Shown: piece after piece, positions 28,576 through 37,746 of the stretch
Position numbering within the stretch: position 1 is the stretch's first letter
Layout: each line of letters begins with the position of its first letter
Assembly: GCA_963843565.1 (NCBI GenBank)
Contig: CAWJKY010000004.1
Coordinates: forward strand, 310,001 to 374,000
DNA: 64,000 bases
Origin: DASZQY01 sp963843565
GTDB taxonomy: Bacteria > Pseudomonadota > Alphaproteobacteria > Rhizobiales > Kaistiaceae
Reading direction: 5' to 3'
Program-made: the position numbers and the translations under genes
The notes under the pieces: generated by a model
What the model saw: only the letters and a program-made list of their open reading frames with translations
What the model was told of the DNA's origin: nothing
Database searches by the model: none

Positions 28576-29213
28576 CGACACGCGGCATCCTCATCGAATA
28601 CAGCCTCTCGATCCCGCCGCTGGCGCTCTCTTTCGAGTTCAATCCGCAGACGCTGTCGCGCAGCCGCACAATCACCGTGCAGCGCGGCGACCTGCCGGGG
28701 AATCGTGGCGGCTACGGCTTCACCTCGCCGCTCGAGACGGCGCGCGCCGCGCAAGGCGTGTCGATGGAGCCCGAGACCTTCACCGTCCAGATCCTGCTCG
28801 ACGCCACCGATCGGATGAATGACGGCGACGTCATCGCGACCACGCAAGGCATCCAGCCCGAGATCGACACGCTGCGCAGCATGGTCGAGCCCAAGGTGCA
28901 GGGGCCGGGCGGCTTGCAGGTCCTGTCGAGCCTCGGCGCCCTCGGCGACCGCGCCCTGTTTCGGCGCGAATATCCCTCCGTCCTGCTCTTCGTCTGGGGC
29001 TTCTACGTGCTTCCCGTCTTCCTTACCTCGGTGACGATCGACGAGAAGGCGCATCTGCCGAGCCTCAAGCCCTATAGGGCCGAGGCCAATCTCACCATGC
29101 AGGTGATCGAGAGCAGCAACATCTTCTACGACATCGAGAAAGTCCGGCAGCTTATCGGCGCGGGGATGCATCTGGCGACCGAGGTGGCGACGGCGGTCGA
29201 GGCGATGTTCTGA
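28572..29213 (+). CDS. CIS tube/baseplate-associated protein (Pvc7/gp53-like)
   Basis: A 213-aa protein. Key blocks are EYSLSIPPLALSFEFNPQTL, TRGDLPGNRGG (read as QRGDLPGNRGG) and LFVWGFYVLPVFLTSVTID, followed by LPSLKPYRAEANLTMQVIE. The pattern fits the contractile-injection-system tube-protein/Pvc7 N-terminal family, which lies between tube and baseplate hub. It overlaps neighbours by 4 bp at the 5' end and 1 bp at the 3' end and precedes the LysM protein. The family assignment rests on these motifs and the position. Confidence 0.75.
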   Translation: MTTRGILIEYSLSIPPLALSFEFNPQTLSRSRTITVQRGDLPGNRGGYGFTSPLETARAAQGVSMEPETFTVQILLDATDRMNDGDVIATTQGIQPEIDTLRSMVEPKVQGPGGLQVLSSLGALGDRALFRREYPSVLLFVWGFYVLPVFLTSVTIDEKAHLPSLKPYRAEANLTMQVIESSNIFYDIEKVRQLIGAGMHLATEVATAVEAMF

Positions 29214-29542
29214 TGGCCAAACGCTCGCGCTACGCCGCCCTTCAGCCGTTCCAGCCGGACCCGCTCGGCCGCACGGCGTTCAAAGGTCTGGTGCCGCGGC
29301 CGATCGCCCGGGCCGCCGGCGCGCTCGAGCACACAATCGTCGCCGGCGAGCGGGTGGACCGCATGGCGCTCAGCTACTTCAACGACGACCGCTACTGGTG
29401 GCGGATCGTCGACGCCAATGTCGGCTTTCTCTGCGGCACCGACATGGTCCTCGATCTCACCCCCGCCGAGGTCGCGACCGATCCGTTTGACCGCGACAGC
29501 ATGGTCGGTCGGACGGTCATCGTGCCGCCGAAAGAGGGCTGA
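29213..29542 (+). CDS. LysM-like baseplate protein (phage tail protein X type)
   Basis: A 109-aa protein. Residues ~45-80, VAGERVDRMALSYFNDDRYW then WRIVDAN, form a LysM-like fold as in phage tail protein X and Afp7/Pvc7 C-terminal regions. This module links tube to baseplate hub. The N-terminal 40 residues are basic and proline-rich. It starts within the stop of the preceding gene and precedes the gpD hub gene by 3 bp. Confidence 0.82.
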   Translation: MAKRSRYAALQPFQPDPLGRTAFKGLVPRPIARAAGALEHTIVAGERVDRMALSYFNDDRYWWRIVDANVGFLCGTDMVLDLTPAEVATDPFDRDSMVGRTVIVPPKEG

Positions 29543-29545
29543 GCC

Positions 29546-30679
29546 ATGGTTTACGGCCTCTTCGACCGGGTCTATGTGCAGCCGGCCGAGTGCATCATCA
29601 AGGTGGCCGGCGCGCCGATCACCGGCCTCTACCCTTACGTCACCGAGGTCACGGTGGATGCGACGCGCGACCGCTTCACCGAGGCGACGATCCGCTTCTT
29701 CTCGCCGGTCGACGAGACCGGCTACTGGCTAGTCGCCGACGATCCGCGGCTGGAGACCTGGGCCGACGTCACGATCGAGGCGGATTTCCAGGACGCGACC
29801 GAAGAGGTGCTGCGCGGGGTGATTCTTGATGTGGCGCCGGACTTTTCGACAAACGCCGGCGCGGCGACGGTGACGCTCACCTGCCGGGACGACTCAGCCC
29901 GGCTCGATCGCGAGGTGCGCCGGCGGCCCTGGGGCACACAGCCGGCCGGCACGACCGACGCCATCATTCTGCAGACGCTTGCCGGAAATGCGGGGCTGAC
30001 GGCCGATCCGACCTCCGGCGTCGGACAGTCCAACCTCGTCCTGTCGCAGAACACCAGCGACATCGCCTTCCTGCAGAGCCGGGCGAGCGCCAACGGTTAC
30101 GACCTGATCTTCGGCGGCGGCCAGATCTATTTCGGACCGCGGCGGCTGTCGTTGGCGAGCCAGCCAACGATCATGGTCTATGCCGGCCAGTCGACCAATT
30201 GCCGCTCCTTCTCGCCCCACAGCGGCGGCCACGCCCGTCGCTCGGTCGCCTATGCCCGCCGCGACGCACATGGTGATCCCGGCTCGCCAACAACGGTCGA
30301 GGCGGACCAGCCGTTAATGGGCGCGACTCCCGCGCAGGGAAGCGGCACCGGCCTCCCCGATGCCGTCGACTTTCTCGACCATGCGAGCGTCCCGGACGAC
30401 GCGCAGAGCGAGGCGATGGCGCGGGCGCGGGCCAATGACGGCGACATGAGCGTACGGGCGGACGGCGAGCTGGACGGCAGTCTGTACGGCCATGTTCTGA
30501 AGGTGGCGATGCCGGTGGACGTGGACGGAGTCGGCGAGCGCTTCTCGGGGACCTACTACGTCGACAGCGTTACCCATCGGTTCGACAGAACCGGCTACGC
30601 GCAACGGTTTTCGCTGATGCGCAACGCGCTGGGCCGCCTTCCCGGCTCGGGAATGAACGCGATTTCCGCACTGTTGTGA
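29546..30679 (+). CDS. Baseplate hub, phage late control gene D (gp27-like)
   Basis: A 377-aa protein of the late control D/VgrG N-terminal fold. YPYVTEVTVDATRDRFTEAT is the N-terminal barrel, NTSDIAFLQSRASANGYDLI is the conserved hub signature, and the C-terminal GTYYVDSVTHRFDRTGYAQR then FSLMRN closes the second barrel. In Afp/Pvc the hub and spike are one VgrG-like protein; here they are two genes (this and gpV), as in myophages. Trimers of this protein would cap the tube at the baseplate. Confidence 0.9.
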   Translation: MVYGLFDRVYVQPAECIIKVAGAPITGLYPYVTEVTVDATRDRFTEATIRFFSPVDETGYWLVADDPRLETWADVTIEADFQDATEEVLRGVILDVAPDFSTNAGAATVTLTCRDDSARLDREVRRRPWGTQPAGTTDAIILQTLAGNAGLTADPTSGVGQSNLVLSQNTSDIAFLQSRASANGYDLIFGGGQIYFGPRRLSLASQPTIMVYAGQSTNCRSFSPHSGGHARRSVAYARRDAHGDPGSPTTVEADQPLMGATPAQGSGTGLPDAVDFLDHASVPDDAQSEAMARARANDGDMSVRADGELDGSLYGHVLKVAMPVDVDGVGERFSGTYYVDSVTHRFDRTGYAQRFSLMRNALGRLPGSGMNAISALL

Positions 30680-30686
30680 GACGGCG

Positions 30687-31514
30687 ATGAACGGCGATTT
30701 GGACGACTTTGGACAGGGCCTTGCATACCGCCTCATGGCGGACGCCAGTCGTCATTACGGCAAGTACCGTGGCTCGGTGGTCGACAACCAGGACCCGGAA
30801 GGGCGCGGCCGACTGAAGGTGCAGGTGCCCGCGATCCTCGGCGACCAGTCGACCGACTGGGCGCTTCCCTGCTTCCCCTTTGGCGGCGTCGACCAGGTCG
30901 GCACGTATCTGGTGCCGCCGGTCCGGGCGATGGTCTGGGTCGAATTCGAGCAGGGCGATCTCTCCTATCCGATTTGGACCGGGACCTACTGGACCGGCGA
31001 CATGAGCCCACCCGCCGATTCGACGGACAAGCGGGTGCTGCGCACCCCCTTCGGCCACACCCTCGAATTCGACGACAGCGACGGCGCCGAGAAGATCCGT
31101 ATCGTTCACGGCGGTGACGGCAACCCCACCGCGGTCTTCGATGAAAAGGGAGGGATCACCATCACCGACAAACAGGGCGCGCAGATCCAACTCGACGCCG
31201 ACGGTAACCAGCTCGTCATCAAGGACGCCAACGGCAACACCACGACACTGTCGGCGAGCGGCACGACCATCGAGGACTCCAATGGCAACTCGGTGACGAT
31301 GGACGCTTCCGGGGCGAAGATCTCCGCTACCCAGATCGTCCTCGACGGCGCCGCCGTCATGCTCGGCGGCAGCGGCGGCGAGCCGATCCTCAAGGGCCAG
31401 ACTTTCCTCCAGTTCTTCATGACCCACGTCCACCCGACCGGCGTCGGCCCCTCCGGCCCGCCGGTGCCGCAGGGCGAGATGTCGGCGCTATCGACGACCG
31501 TCATGACCAAGTGA
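30687..31514 (+). CDS. Spike / baseplate assembly protein V (gp5-like)
   Basis: A 275-aa protein. Residues ~20-110 form an OB-fold (GRLKVQVPAILGDQSTDWAL, VPPVRAMVWVEFEQGDLSYP). From ~150 a repetitive beta-helix follows (DKQGAQIQLDADGNQLVIKD, NGNTTTLSASGTTIEDSNGN). This matches the gp5/gpV needle. The end contains THVHPTGVGPSG, typical of spikes that bind a PAAR or metal tip; no separate PAAR gene is seen. It starts 7 bp after the hub gene. Confidence 0.93.
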   Translation: MNGDLDDFGQGLAYRLMADASRHYGKYRGSVVDNQDPEGRGRLKVQVPAILGDQSTDWALPCFPFGGVDQVGTYLVPPVRAMVWVEFEQGDLSYPIWTGTYWTGDMSPPADSTDKRVLRTPFGHTLEFDDSDGAEKIRIVHGGDGNPTAVFDEKGGITITDKQGAQIQLDADGNQLVIKDANGNTTTLSASGTTIEDSNGNSVTMDASGAKISATQIVLDGAAVMLGGSGGEPILKGQTFLQFFMTHVHPTGVGPSGPPVPQGEMSALSTTVMTK

Positions 31515-31522
31515 GGGGCGCC

Positions 31523-31924
31523 ATGGACCACAAGCTGCCGACCCAGACCTACATGCGCTACCCCTTCGAGATCGAGGCGGCCGGCGCCGCGACTAGCGGC
31601 CGCGCCGCCCATGTGCGCGAGCAGATCGCGCAGGTGCTGCTGACGGTCCCGGGCGAGCGGGTCTTTCGCCCGGATTTCGGCGCCGGCGTGCGGCGGCTGG
31701 TCTTCGAGCCGAACGACGACGCGCTGGTGGCGCTGACCGAGAAGCGCCTGCGCTCCTCGCTCGACGATACAGTGCGCGGCGAGGTCGATCCCAAGACGCT
31801 GGCTATCGCGGTCAGCCGCACCGACGACGCGCCGGCAACGCTCTCGATCACCATCTCCTATCAACTGACCGCGCTCGGTCAGGACGACGAGGTCGTGGTC
31901 ACTGGACAGAGCGGAGGGCCGTGA
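31523..31924 (+). CDS. Baseplate wedge protein gp25/GPW (Afp9/Pvc9-like)
   Basis: A 133-aa GPW/gp25-family protein with the core blocks REQIAQVLLTVPGERVFRPDF, FGAGVRRLVFEPND and LSITISYQLTAL (quoted overlapping). It initiates sheath assembly on the baseplate. The ATG at 31523 is preferred over an in-frame Met four codons upstream because GAGGGGCGCC precedes it and the earlier start overlaps the spike stop. Confidence 0.94.
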   Translation: MDHKLPTQTYMRYPFEIEAAGAATSGRAAHVREQIAQVLLTVPGERVFRPDFGAGVRRLVFEPNDDALVALTEKRLRSSLDDTVRGEVDPKTLAIAVSRTDDAPATLSITISYQLTALGQDDEVVVTGQSGGP

Positions 31925-31927
31925 GCC

Positions 31928-33163
31928 GTGGCCGAGACACCCGTCCAGACCGTCCGCTTCGATCTCTTCGGCTGCCTCGATTGCGGCCGCCGCGTCGCCG
32001 ACATGCCGGCGCCGCTGGCGATCATTGGCGACGATTTCGACTGGCGCGTGCGCGACTACGATGCGCTGCGGCTGTTCATGCTGGAGGAGCTGATCGCCCG
32101 CTTCCCCGAGCGCATCCGCTGGACGCCGGCGGACATGGAAGTGGTGATCGTCGAGGTGCTCGCGGCGCTCGCCGACCACCTCTCCGACATGGCCGACCGG
32201 GTGGCGCAGGAGGGCACGCTGGAGACCGCCCGCAGGCCGGATTCGGTCCGCCGGCTCCTCAGCTTCATCGACTACGACGCGGCGCGCGAGGCGGCCGCCA
32301 GTGGCCTTATCGCCCTCGACCCCAACACCGCGACGCGGCAAGAGGTCGACGACGCGCTCGAGTCCCTCTGGCTCAACAACCCTTACGCCATGGACCAGGC
32401 GCGGCGCGAAGGCCCAGAGCACATTTTCGACCAGGAGCGGATGGTCACTATCGCCGACTGCTCGGCACGAGTCGACGACCATCCCTTGGTCGTGCGCGCC
32501 AACGCCGAGAGCGCCTGGACCGGCGCCTGGGAGGCGGTCTCGATCGCGGTGATCCTCCCGAAGACCACGTGGCGGCTGGACGATTCGCTCGACACCGTCC
32601 CCGTGCCGCCGCTCGGCCGACCTGACGACTATGACGCGTTTGTCCGCACCATCGACAAGCTCAAGAAGGACATCCTTGCCTTCCACATCGAGCACGGGCT
32701 GGCCGAGCCCGATTGGGACCAGGCGCCGACCTTCCGCAGCATCCTTGCCGGTTTCATCGACGCCTACCGCATGACCGGCCAGCCGACGGTCCTGCTCGAC
32801 GCCATTCCCGTCGGCATCGCCATCGTCGTCTCGCTGATCGTGCAGCCTAACTTCTATCAGTCGGAAATCCGCTCCGCCGCCGAAACGGCGCTCGGCGACG
32901 GCCCGACGGGATTCTTCGCCGCCGGCCGCCTACGCTTCGGCGAGGACGTCTCCGTCAGCGACATCCTGGCGGTGCTGATGAACATCGAGGGGGTGGAGAA
33001 CGCCTGCCTCATCCGTTTCAAGCGCGTCGGCAATGCCAATCCCGACATGACCGCCGTCGGCCGGATCGAGCTCTCCGGCCGGGAGATTGCGGTCTGTGAC
33101 AACGATCACGCCCGCATGGATCGCGGCTATTTCAACCTCATCCTGCATGGGGGCACGCATTGA
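31928..33163 (+). CDS. Baseplate wedge protein, short J-like type
   Basis: A 411-aa protein starting with GTG at 31928. The N-terminal third (LMLEELIARFPERIRWTPAD-like region, then VEVLAALADHLSDMADRVAQ) resembles baseplate J/gp47 N-termini. The C-terminal ~100 residues (VQPNFYQSEIRSAAETALGD, FGEDVSVSDILAVLMNIEGV, then IELSGREIAVCDND) match the domain that contacts gp25. It is much shorter than the following 960-aa wedge protein. It probably corresponds to one of the two wedge subunits (Afp11/Afp12 types). The TTG of the next gene overlaps its stop. Confidence 0.82.
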   Translation: MAETPVQTVRFDLFGCLDCGRRVADMPAPLAIIGDDFDWRVRDYDALRLFMLEELIARFPERIRWTPADMEVVIVEVLAALADHLSDMADRVAQEGTLETARRPDSVRRLLSFIDYDAAREAAASGLIALDPNTATRQEVDDALESLWLNNPYAMDQARREGPEHIFDQERMVTIADCSARVDDHPLVVRANAESAWTGAWEAVSIAVILPKTTWRLDDSLDTVPVPPLGRPDDYDAFVRTIDKLKKDILAFHIEHGLAEPDWDQAPTFRSILAGFIDAYRMTGQPTVLLDAIPVGIAIVVSLIVQPNFYQSEIRSAAETALGDGPTGFFAAGRLRFGEDVSVSDILAVLMNIEGVENACLIRFKRVGNANPDMTAVGRIELSGREIAVCDNDHARMDRGYFNLILHGGTH

Positions 33164-36042
33164 TAGGCCCGGTCGACCTCACGCGCTGGAACCGGGCCGG
33201 TCTTTCCCGCTTCCGCTACGTCGACGGTAACGCCGCGACACATCTCGAGGCCTTGCGCCTGGAATTCGCCGCCCGATTCCCGCAATGGCGGGCGCTGGCG
33301 AATTATGCCGCGCGCCCGGGGGAGACGCCGACCGAGCGCAATGCACGGCTACTCACGGAGTATCTCGCCGACCGCCAGGATTGGGCTTGGGAGACCTCGC
33401 GCGCCTTCGCCCGGGCCCTCCATATCCTCACCGAGCACATCGACGCCTTCACCAACGAGGGGTACCTCGCCACCGCCACCCAGTGGCAAAGCATCAAGCG
33501 CCTGGCGGCGATGATCGGCTATACGCCGGCGCCTGCCTCGTCGGCGACGACCCCCGTGGTGCTCTGGGCCAAGGACGATGTGCTTCAGGAGGCCGTGGCG
33601 CGCGGCTTTGCCGTCAAGGCCCTTCCACCCAACGCGCCGCCGATCATCTTCGAGACGCTTGCCGATCTCGACATCGCGACCGCCCTCAATGCGTTGCAGC
33701 TTGCGGGATGGAACCAGAATTCGACGCCGCTTTCCGCCGCCGCGGTCTTCGCCGCGCCGGCGCCCGGCGCGGCGACGCTCTGGGCGATCCCGGCGGATGC
33801 CGATCTGAGCGTCGGCGATTTGGCGGTCCTCGCGCAGGAGGAGTCGGGCGCGCTGATCGCCGCCATTGTCGCGAATGTCGGCGACGGCGCGGCACTGACA
33901 CTTGGGTCCTTCGGATCGGCAACGGTGCCGGCCGGCCTCACCTACGACACGGCCCTCCTCGAATTAGCGCCGGGCCAGGTGCGGGCGCCGCATCTCAACG
34001 GCGACGGCGTGGTCAAGATCGCCGATCAGCACGCCCTCGTCGCCGGCGACGTGATCGCCTGGAAGGCGGGCGGGACGACACGCTTCGCCAAGGTAACCGA
34101 GGCGGATGCGAGCGCGGTCCGGCTCGAAACGGCGGGCAGCGTGGCGCTTCCGGCCCAAGGCGTCGCCCTGTTCCGCGCTGCGCCGATCACACAATCTCAG
34201 TTCGTCGCCAATTCCTCCGAGTGGCGGATGCCGTCGGCGAAGGCCAAACCGCGCTCTCCCGACTTCCGCATCACGTTCCTCGGCGGCGACAATCGACTGA
34301 ATACGGGGGTCGCAGTCGCAGAGTCGAATTCCACGGAAGTGACGGTCCCCGGTCATGACCCGAGCTACACGCGGATCAATGCCGGGGTCGTCACCGGCGC
34401 GGAGATGTGGTTCGTCGATCCCGGCCACGACAAGGCCGTCGCAGCCGTCGGCGTCGCGCTACCGGCGAAGACGCTGGAATTCGACGGCAAGTTCCCCGCC
34501 GTCGCTTCCGGCGATCCAGTCGTCATCCAGACACTCAACGGCACGACCGTTGCCTATGCCGCCAATCGGATCGACAGCATCACCACCGACGCCGGCATCA
34601 CCCGACTGGTCTTCGAATCAGCCTTCTGCGCCGGCGCCGTGACCGCCATTCACGGCGGCTTCGCCACGACGATCCGGCCGACAGGCAATCACTTCGATCC
34701 GACGGCGATCACCGATCTTGCCACGACCGACCTCGCCCCGGACCTCGCCGAGGGTGCGCAATGGCCACCGCTGATCATTCCCGGACGCCGACTGGTGCTG
34801 GAGAGCGCCGGCAACGCCTTTGCGCCCTTCGCCGCGCAGATCGCCTCCACCGATCCCGACAAGGGCACCTTCCGCATCGACCGGGATGCGCCGCCCGAGG
34901 CGACCATCCGGCGTGGCGACCTGATCATCCACGCCAATGTGGCCGATGCCGGCCACGGCGAAACCAAGCCGGTCAAGGTGCTGGGCAGCGGCAGCGCCTC
35001 GGCGACCAGCCAGCGCTTCGTCATCGACGCGACCAACGTCAGCCAGCTCCGCGATACCAGTCTGCCCGGTGGCGTGCGCGCCAACGTCCAAGTCGAGGTC
35101 GAGCGCGAGATCTACACTCAGGTCGCGACCCTGCGCGATTCCGAGCCCGCCGACCCGCACTACCTCGTCCGCCTCACCGAGACCGGCACCCTGGAGCTCG
35201 AATTCGGTGACGGGCGGCACGGCCGACGCCTGCCCTCGGGCAGCAACAACGTGCTGGCGACGTTCCGCCGCGGCTCGGGACTTGCCGGCAATCTCGATCC
35301 GGGCTCGCTCACCGACATCGTCAAGAAGCATCCGGCGGTGAAATCCTTCTTCCAGCCGATCGCGGCGACCGGCGGCGATGACCGCGAGACGCTCGACGCC
35401 ATCCGCAGCAACGCGCCGGGGCGGCTGAAGGCGATGGACCGCGCCATCTCGGTCGCCGACTACCAGTCGCTCGCCGAGCGCTTCCATGGCGTTTGGCACG
35501 CCGCCGCCTTCGCCCTGCCGGTGTCGGGGCCCGGCCGCGAGGCGGTGCGGGTGGTGATCGTGCCGGCCGGTGGCGGCGCGCTTGGCGACCTCGAGGGCGA
35601 GATCCACGACTTCCTCACCGCCAACGGCCTGCCCTCGGTCGATGTGGCGATCGAGCCATATGTCGCGATCCCGATCGAGATCGCGGTCACGGCGCGGGTG
35701 GATTCGAGCCGCTACGACCCGCGCGACGTCGGCGACCGGGTCCGCGCTGCGGTGCTCGCCGCTGTCGACCTGAAGCTCCGGCGGCCGGGACAGCCGGTCT
35801 ATCGCAGCGAGATCATTCGCATCGTCGAGAACACCGATGGGGTGTCGAATTCCGACGTGGTGCTCTTCGCCTCGCCCAATCCCGGGCACCGCCTGCAGAT
35901 CGCCCGGCGGACGCCCGAGACGAACGGCGTTGTTCGTGGCAGCGACGGCGCCATCTGGGCAGTCTTTCCCAAAGACGATGAGGTAGTTTACGCCGAGACG
36001 CCGGCCCTCGTCACCGTAACCACGGCGGAGGCGACGTTCTGA
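33160..36042 (+). CDS. Large baseplate assembly protein, J-like (gp6-type wedge)
   Basis: A 960-aa protein starting with TTG at 33160, overlapping the previous stop. It has an N-terminal helical domain (WAWETSRAFARALHILTEHI, then DAFTNEGYLATATQWQSIKR) and a large beta-rich middle. The C-terminal J-like part has AMDRAISVADYQSLAERFHG, VRVVIVPAGGGALGDLEGEI, then VDVAIEPYVAIPIEIAVTAR and a terminal RVRAAVLAAVDLKLRRPGQP. This is the usual putative baseplate assembly protein of eCIS (Afp11-like). Its ends are shared with neighbours by 4 bp and 1 bp. Confidence 0.93.
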   Translation: MIGPVDLTRWNRAGLSRFRYVDGNAATHLEALRLEFAARFPQWRALANYAARPGETPTERNARLLTEYLADRQDWAWETSRAFARALHILTEHIDAFTNEGYLATATQWQSIKRLAAMIGYTPAPASSATTPVVLWAKDDVLQEAVARGFAVKALPPNAPPIIFETLADLDIATALNALQLAGWNQNSTPLSAAAVFAAPAPGAATLWAIPADADLSVGDLAVLAQEESGALIAAIVANVGDGAALTLGSFGSATVPAGLTYDTALLELAPGQVRAPHLNGDGVVKIADQHALVAGDVIAWKAGGTTRFAKVTEADASAVRLETAGSVALPAQGVALFRAAPITQSQFVANSSEWRMPSAKAKPRSPDFRITFLGGDNRLNTGVAVAESNSTEVTVPGHDPSYTRINAGVVTGAEMWFVDPGHDKAVAAVGVALPAKTLEFDGKFPAVASGDPVVIQTLNGTTVAYAANRIDSITTDAGITRLVFESAFCAGAVTAIHGGFATTIRPTGNHFDPTAITDLATTDLAPDLAEGAQWPPLIIPGRRLVLESAGNAFAPFAAQIASTDPDKGTFRIDRDAPPEATIRRGDLIIHANVADAGHGETKPVKVLGSGSASATSQRFVIDATNVSQLRDTSLPGGVRANVQVEVEREIYTQVATLRDSEPADPHYLVRLTETGTLELEFGDGRHGRRLPSGSNNVLATFRRGSGLAGNLDPGSLTDIVKKHPAVKSFFQPIAATGGDDRETLDAIRSNAPGRLKAMDRAISVADYQSLAERFHGVWHAAAFALPVSGPGREAVRVVIVPAGGGALGDLEGEIHDFLTANGLPSVDVAIEPYVAIPIEIAVTARVDSSRYDPRDVGDRVRAAVLAAVDLKLRRPGQPVYRSEIIRIVENTDGVSNSDVVLFASPNPGHRLQIARRTPETNGVVRGSDGAIWAVFPKDDEVVYAETPALVTVTTAEATF

Positions 36043-37730
36043 TGGTCGCGATTTCCACCTACGGCCAGCGCCTGTTCGACCTCCTGCCCGAGGTCTACCG
36101 CCAGCGCGATCATGAGCCGCAAGGCGACCGGGCCGATCATCTCAAGGGCTACCTCGACAGCCACGGCGTGCTGCTCGACCGCGTGCGCGGAACGCTCGAG
36201 CAGTTCTACGCCGATCATTTCCCCGATGTGCCGGAAACGGGGCGCGTCTGCCAAGCCTGGATCATTCCCTATCTGGCCGATCTCGTCGGTGCCGTCCCGG
36301 TGTCGCCTTTCGCCGACGGCCAGCGCGACGAGGTCGCCAACGCCATCCGCTGGAGCAAGCGCAAGGGGACGCTGGTGGCGGTCGAGGAGATCGTCGAGGC
36401 GATTGCCCTGTCGGAGGCCGAGATCCACGAGGGCTGGCGGCGGGTCATCACGGCGGCGCGGCCGGACGACACGATCCTGCCGGCGACCCATTACGGTGAA
36501 GAGCCGCACCCGATCGACGCCATCCTCGCCGACCCAGACCCGACGCGGCCTTTCCTGAGCGTCAACCCGCAGGTGGCGGCGGTGCATCCCGGCATCCGTA
36601 CAGCGACTCTCGATCTTCGGGCGCCGTCGCGCGCCGTCCGGGCCACTCGCGGCGAGATCGGGGCGGAGGAGAGCCGCTTCGCCACCGCAGTACGGCTCTG
36701 GCCGCGCGACGACAATGCGCCGGCCGAGCCGCCGCCCGACCCGGTCGGCTGGCGCCAGCACGAGCCGAGCGGCGTCCCCTGCTTCCCGGGTTCCTACGAA
36801 GACGTGTCGACAAGGACGGTCGACACGCGCCTGCCGGACGCCGCGGGGCGCGTCGGCCGCTATCACCCGAAGGCGCTCATCGTCTTCCTGCCTCCGCCTT
36901 ATGGGCTCTGCCCGCCGACGGCGGAGGAAATCACCTGGCCGGTCAGCATCGACTGGCTCGACCCGAATCTCGTGCCGCCGCAGGGGATCAAGCGGCTGCT
37001 CCCCAGCGACCCGGACTCCGGCGGGATGCTGGTCATCCGCAACGCGACGGCGAAGTCGCTGGTGGTGAAGAGCGACCTCACCATTGGCCCGGGAGGGACC
37101 TTGCGGTTGCCTGCCGGCGTCGCGCTCAAGCTCGAAAAGCTCCGCTTCGAGGGGACGTTGACGCTCAATGCCGGCGCGGTGACGCTGAGGCGTGCGGCGG
37201 TGAAAGAACTTGCCTTCGGCACAAGCCAGGCCGAGCGAACATTGAAGGCCGAGAGTGTGCTTTTCGGCTCGCTGACCGGCGGAATGGGCCAGGCGGAGAT
37301 GGTCTATTGCACGATCCTCGACTCCTACAGCGCCACGGCGCAGTTGAGCGTCAGCGAGGTGATTTTCCCCGAGAACACACGCCGCGACAGCATCGTCTGC
37401 GCCCGCTATTCGCGCCTGCCGGCAAGCGCGCTCGACGACACCGCCGGCCGCCGGCGCGCGACCAATACGGACGCATCGCCGCTCTACGTGTCGCCCACCT
37501 TCCGCACACCCGGCGCCGGCGTGCTGCGGCCCGAGGCGAGCGCGGCGCTGCTCGAAGGCGCCGAGGACCTCACCGAAATGGGCGCCTATCACGACTGGCG
37601 CTACGCGGCGCTGCGCGCCGCGCTGCAGCGCAAGCTTGCCGACTTCCTGCCTATGGGAATGCGGCTGGTCATCGTCCGGGACGAGCGGCTGCTTTGCCTG
37701 CCGCCCGTACTCGACGAGGCCGAACCCTGA
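36042..37730 (+). CDS. Tail protein I-like baseplate protein
   Basis: A 562-aa protein. Residues 1-130 match phage tail protein I: GQRLFDLLPEVYRQRD, LLDRVRGTLEQFYADHF, WIIPYLADLVG and RWSKRKGTLVAVEEIVEAIA. It then continues in a region rich in short beta strands that is not part of classical gpI. In phages gpI joins the baseplate wedge to tail fibres; in eCIS the extension may make surface contacts. Its ATG overlaps the previous stop by 1 bp. Confidence 0.88.
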   Translation: MVAISTYGQRLFDLLPEVYRQRDHEPQGDRADHLKGYLDSHGVLLDRVRGTLEQFYADHFPDVPETGRVCQAWIIPYLADLVGAVPVSPFADGQRDEVANAIRWSKRKGTLVAVEEIVEAIALSEAEIHEGWRRVITAARPDDTILPATHYGEEPHPIDAILADPDPTRPFLSVNPQVAAVHPGIRTATLDLRAPSRAVRATRGEIGAEESRFATAVRLWPRDDNAPAEPPPDPVGWRQHEPSGVPCFPGSYEDVSTRTVDTRLPDAAGRVGRYHPKALIVFLPPPYGLCPPTAEEITWPVSIDWLDPNLVPPQGIKRLLPSDPDSGGMLVIRNATAKSLVVKSDLTIGPGGTLRLPAGVALKLEKLRFEGTLTLNAGAVTLRRAAVKELAFGTSQAERTLKAESVLFGSLTGGMGQAEMVYCTILDSYSATAQLSVSEVIFPENTRRDSIVCARYSRLPASALDDTAGRRRATNTDASPLYVSPTFRTPGAGVLRPEASAALLEGAEDLTEMGAYHDWRYAALRAALQRKLADFLPMGMRLVIVRDERLLCLPPVLDEAEP

Positions 37731-37746
37731 CGCGAGGTGAACAGCC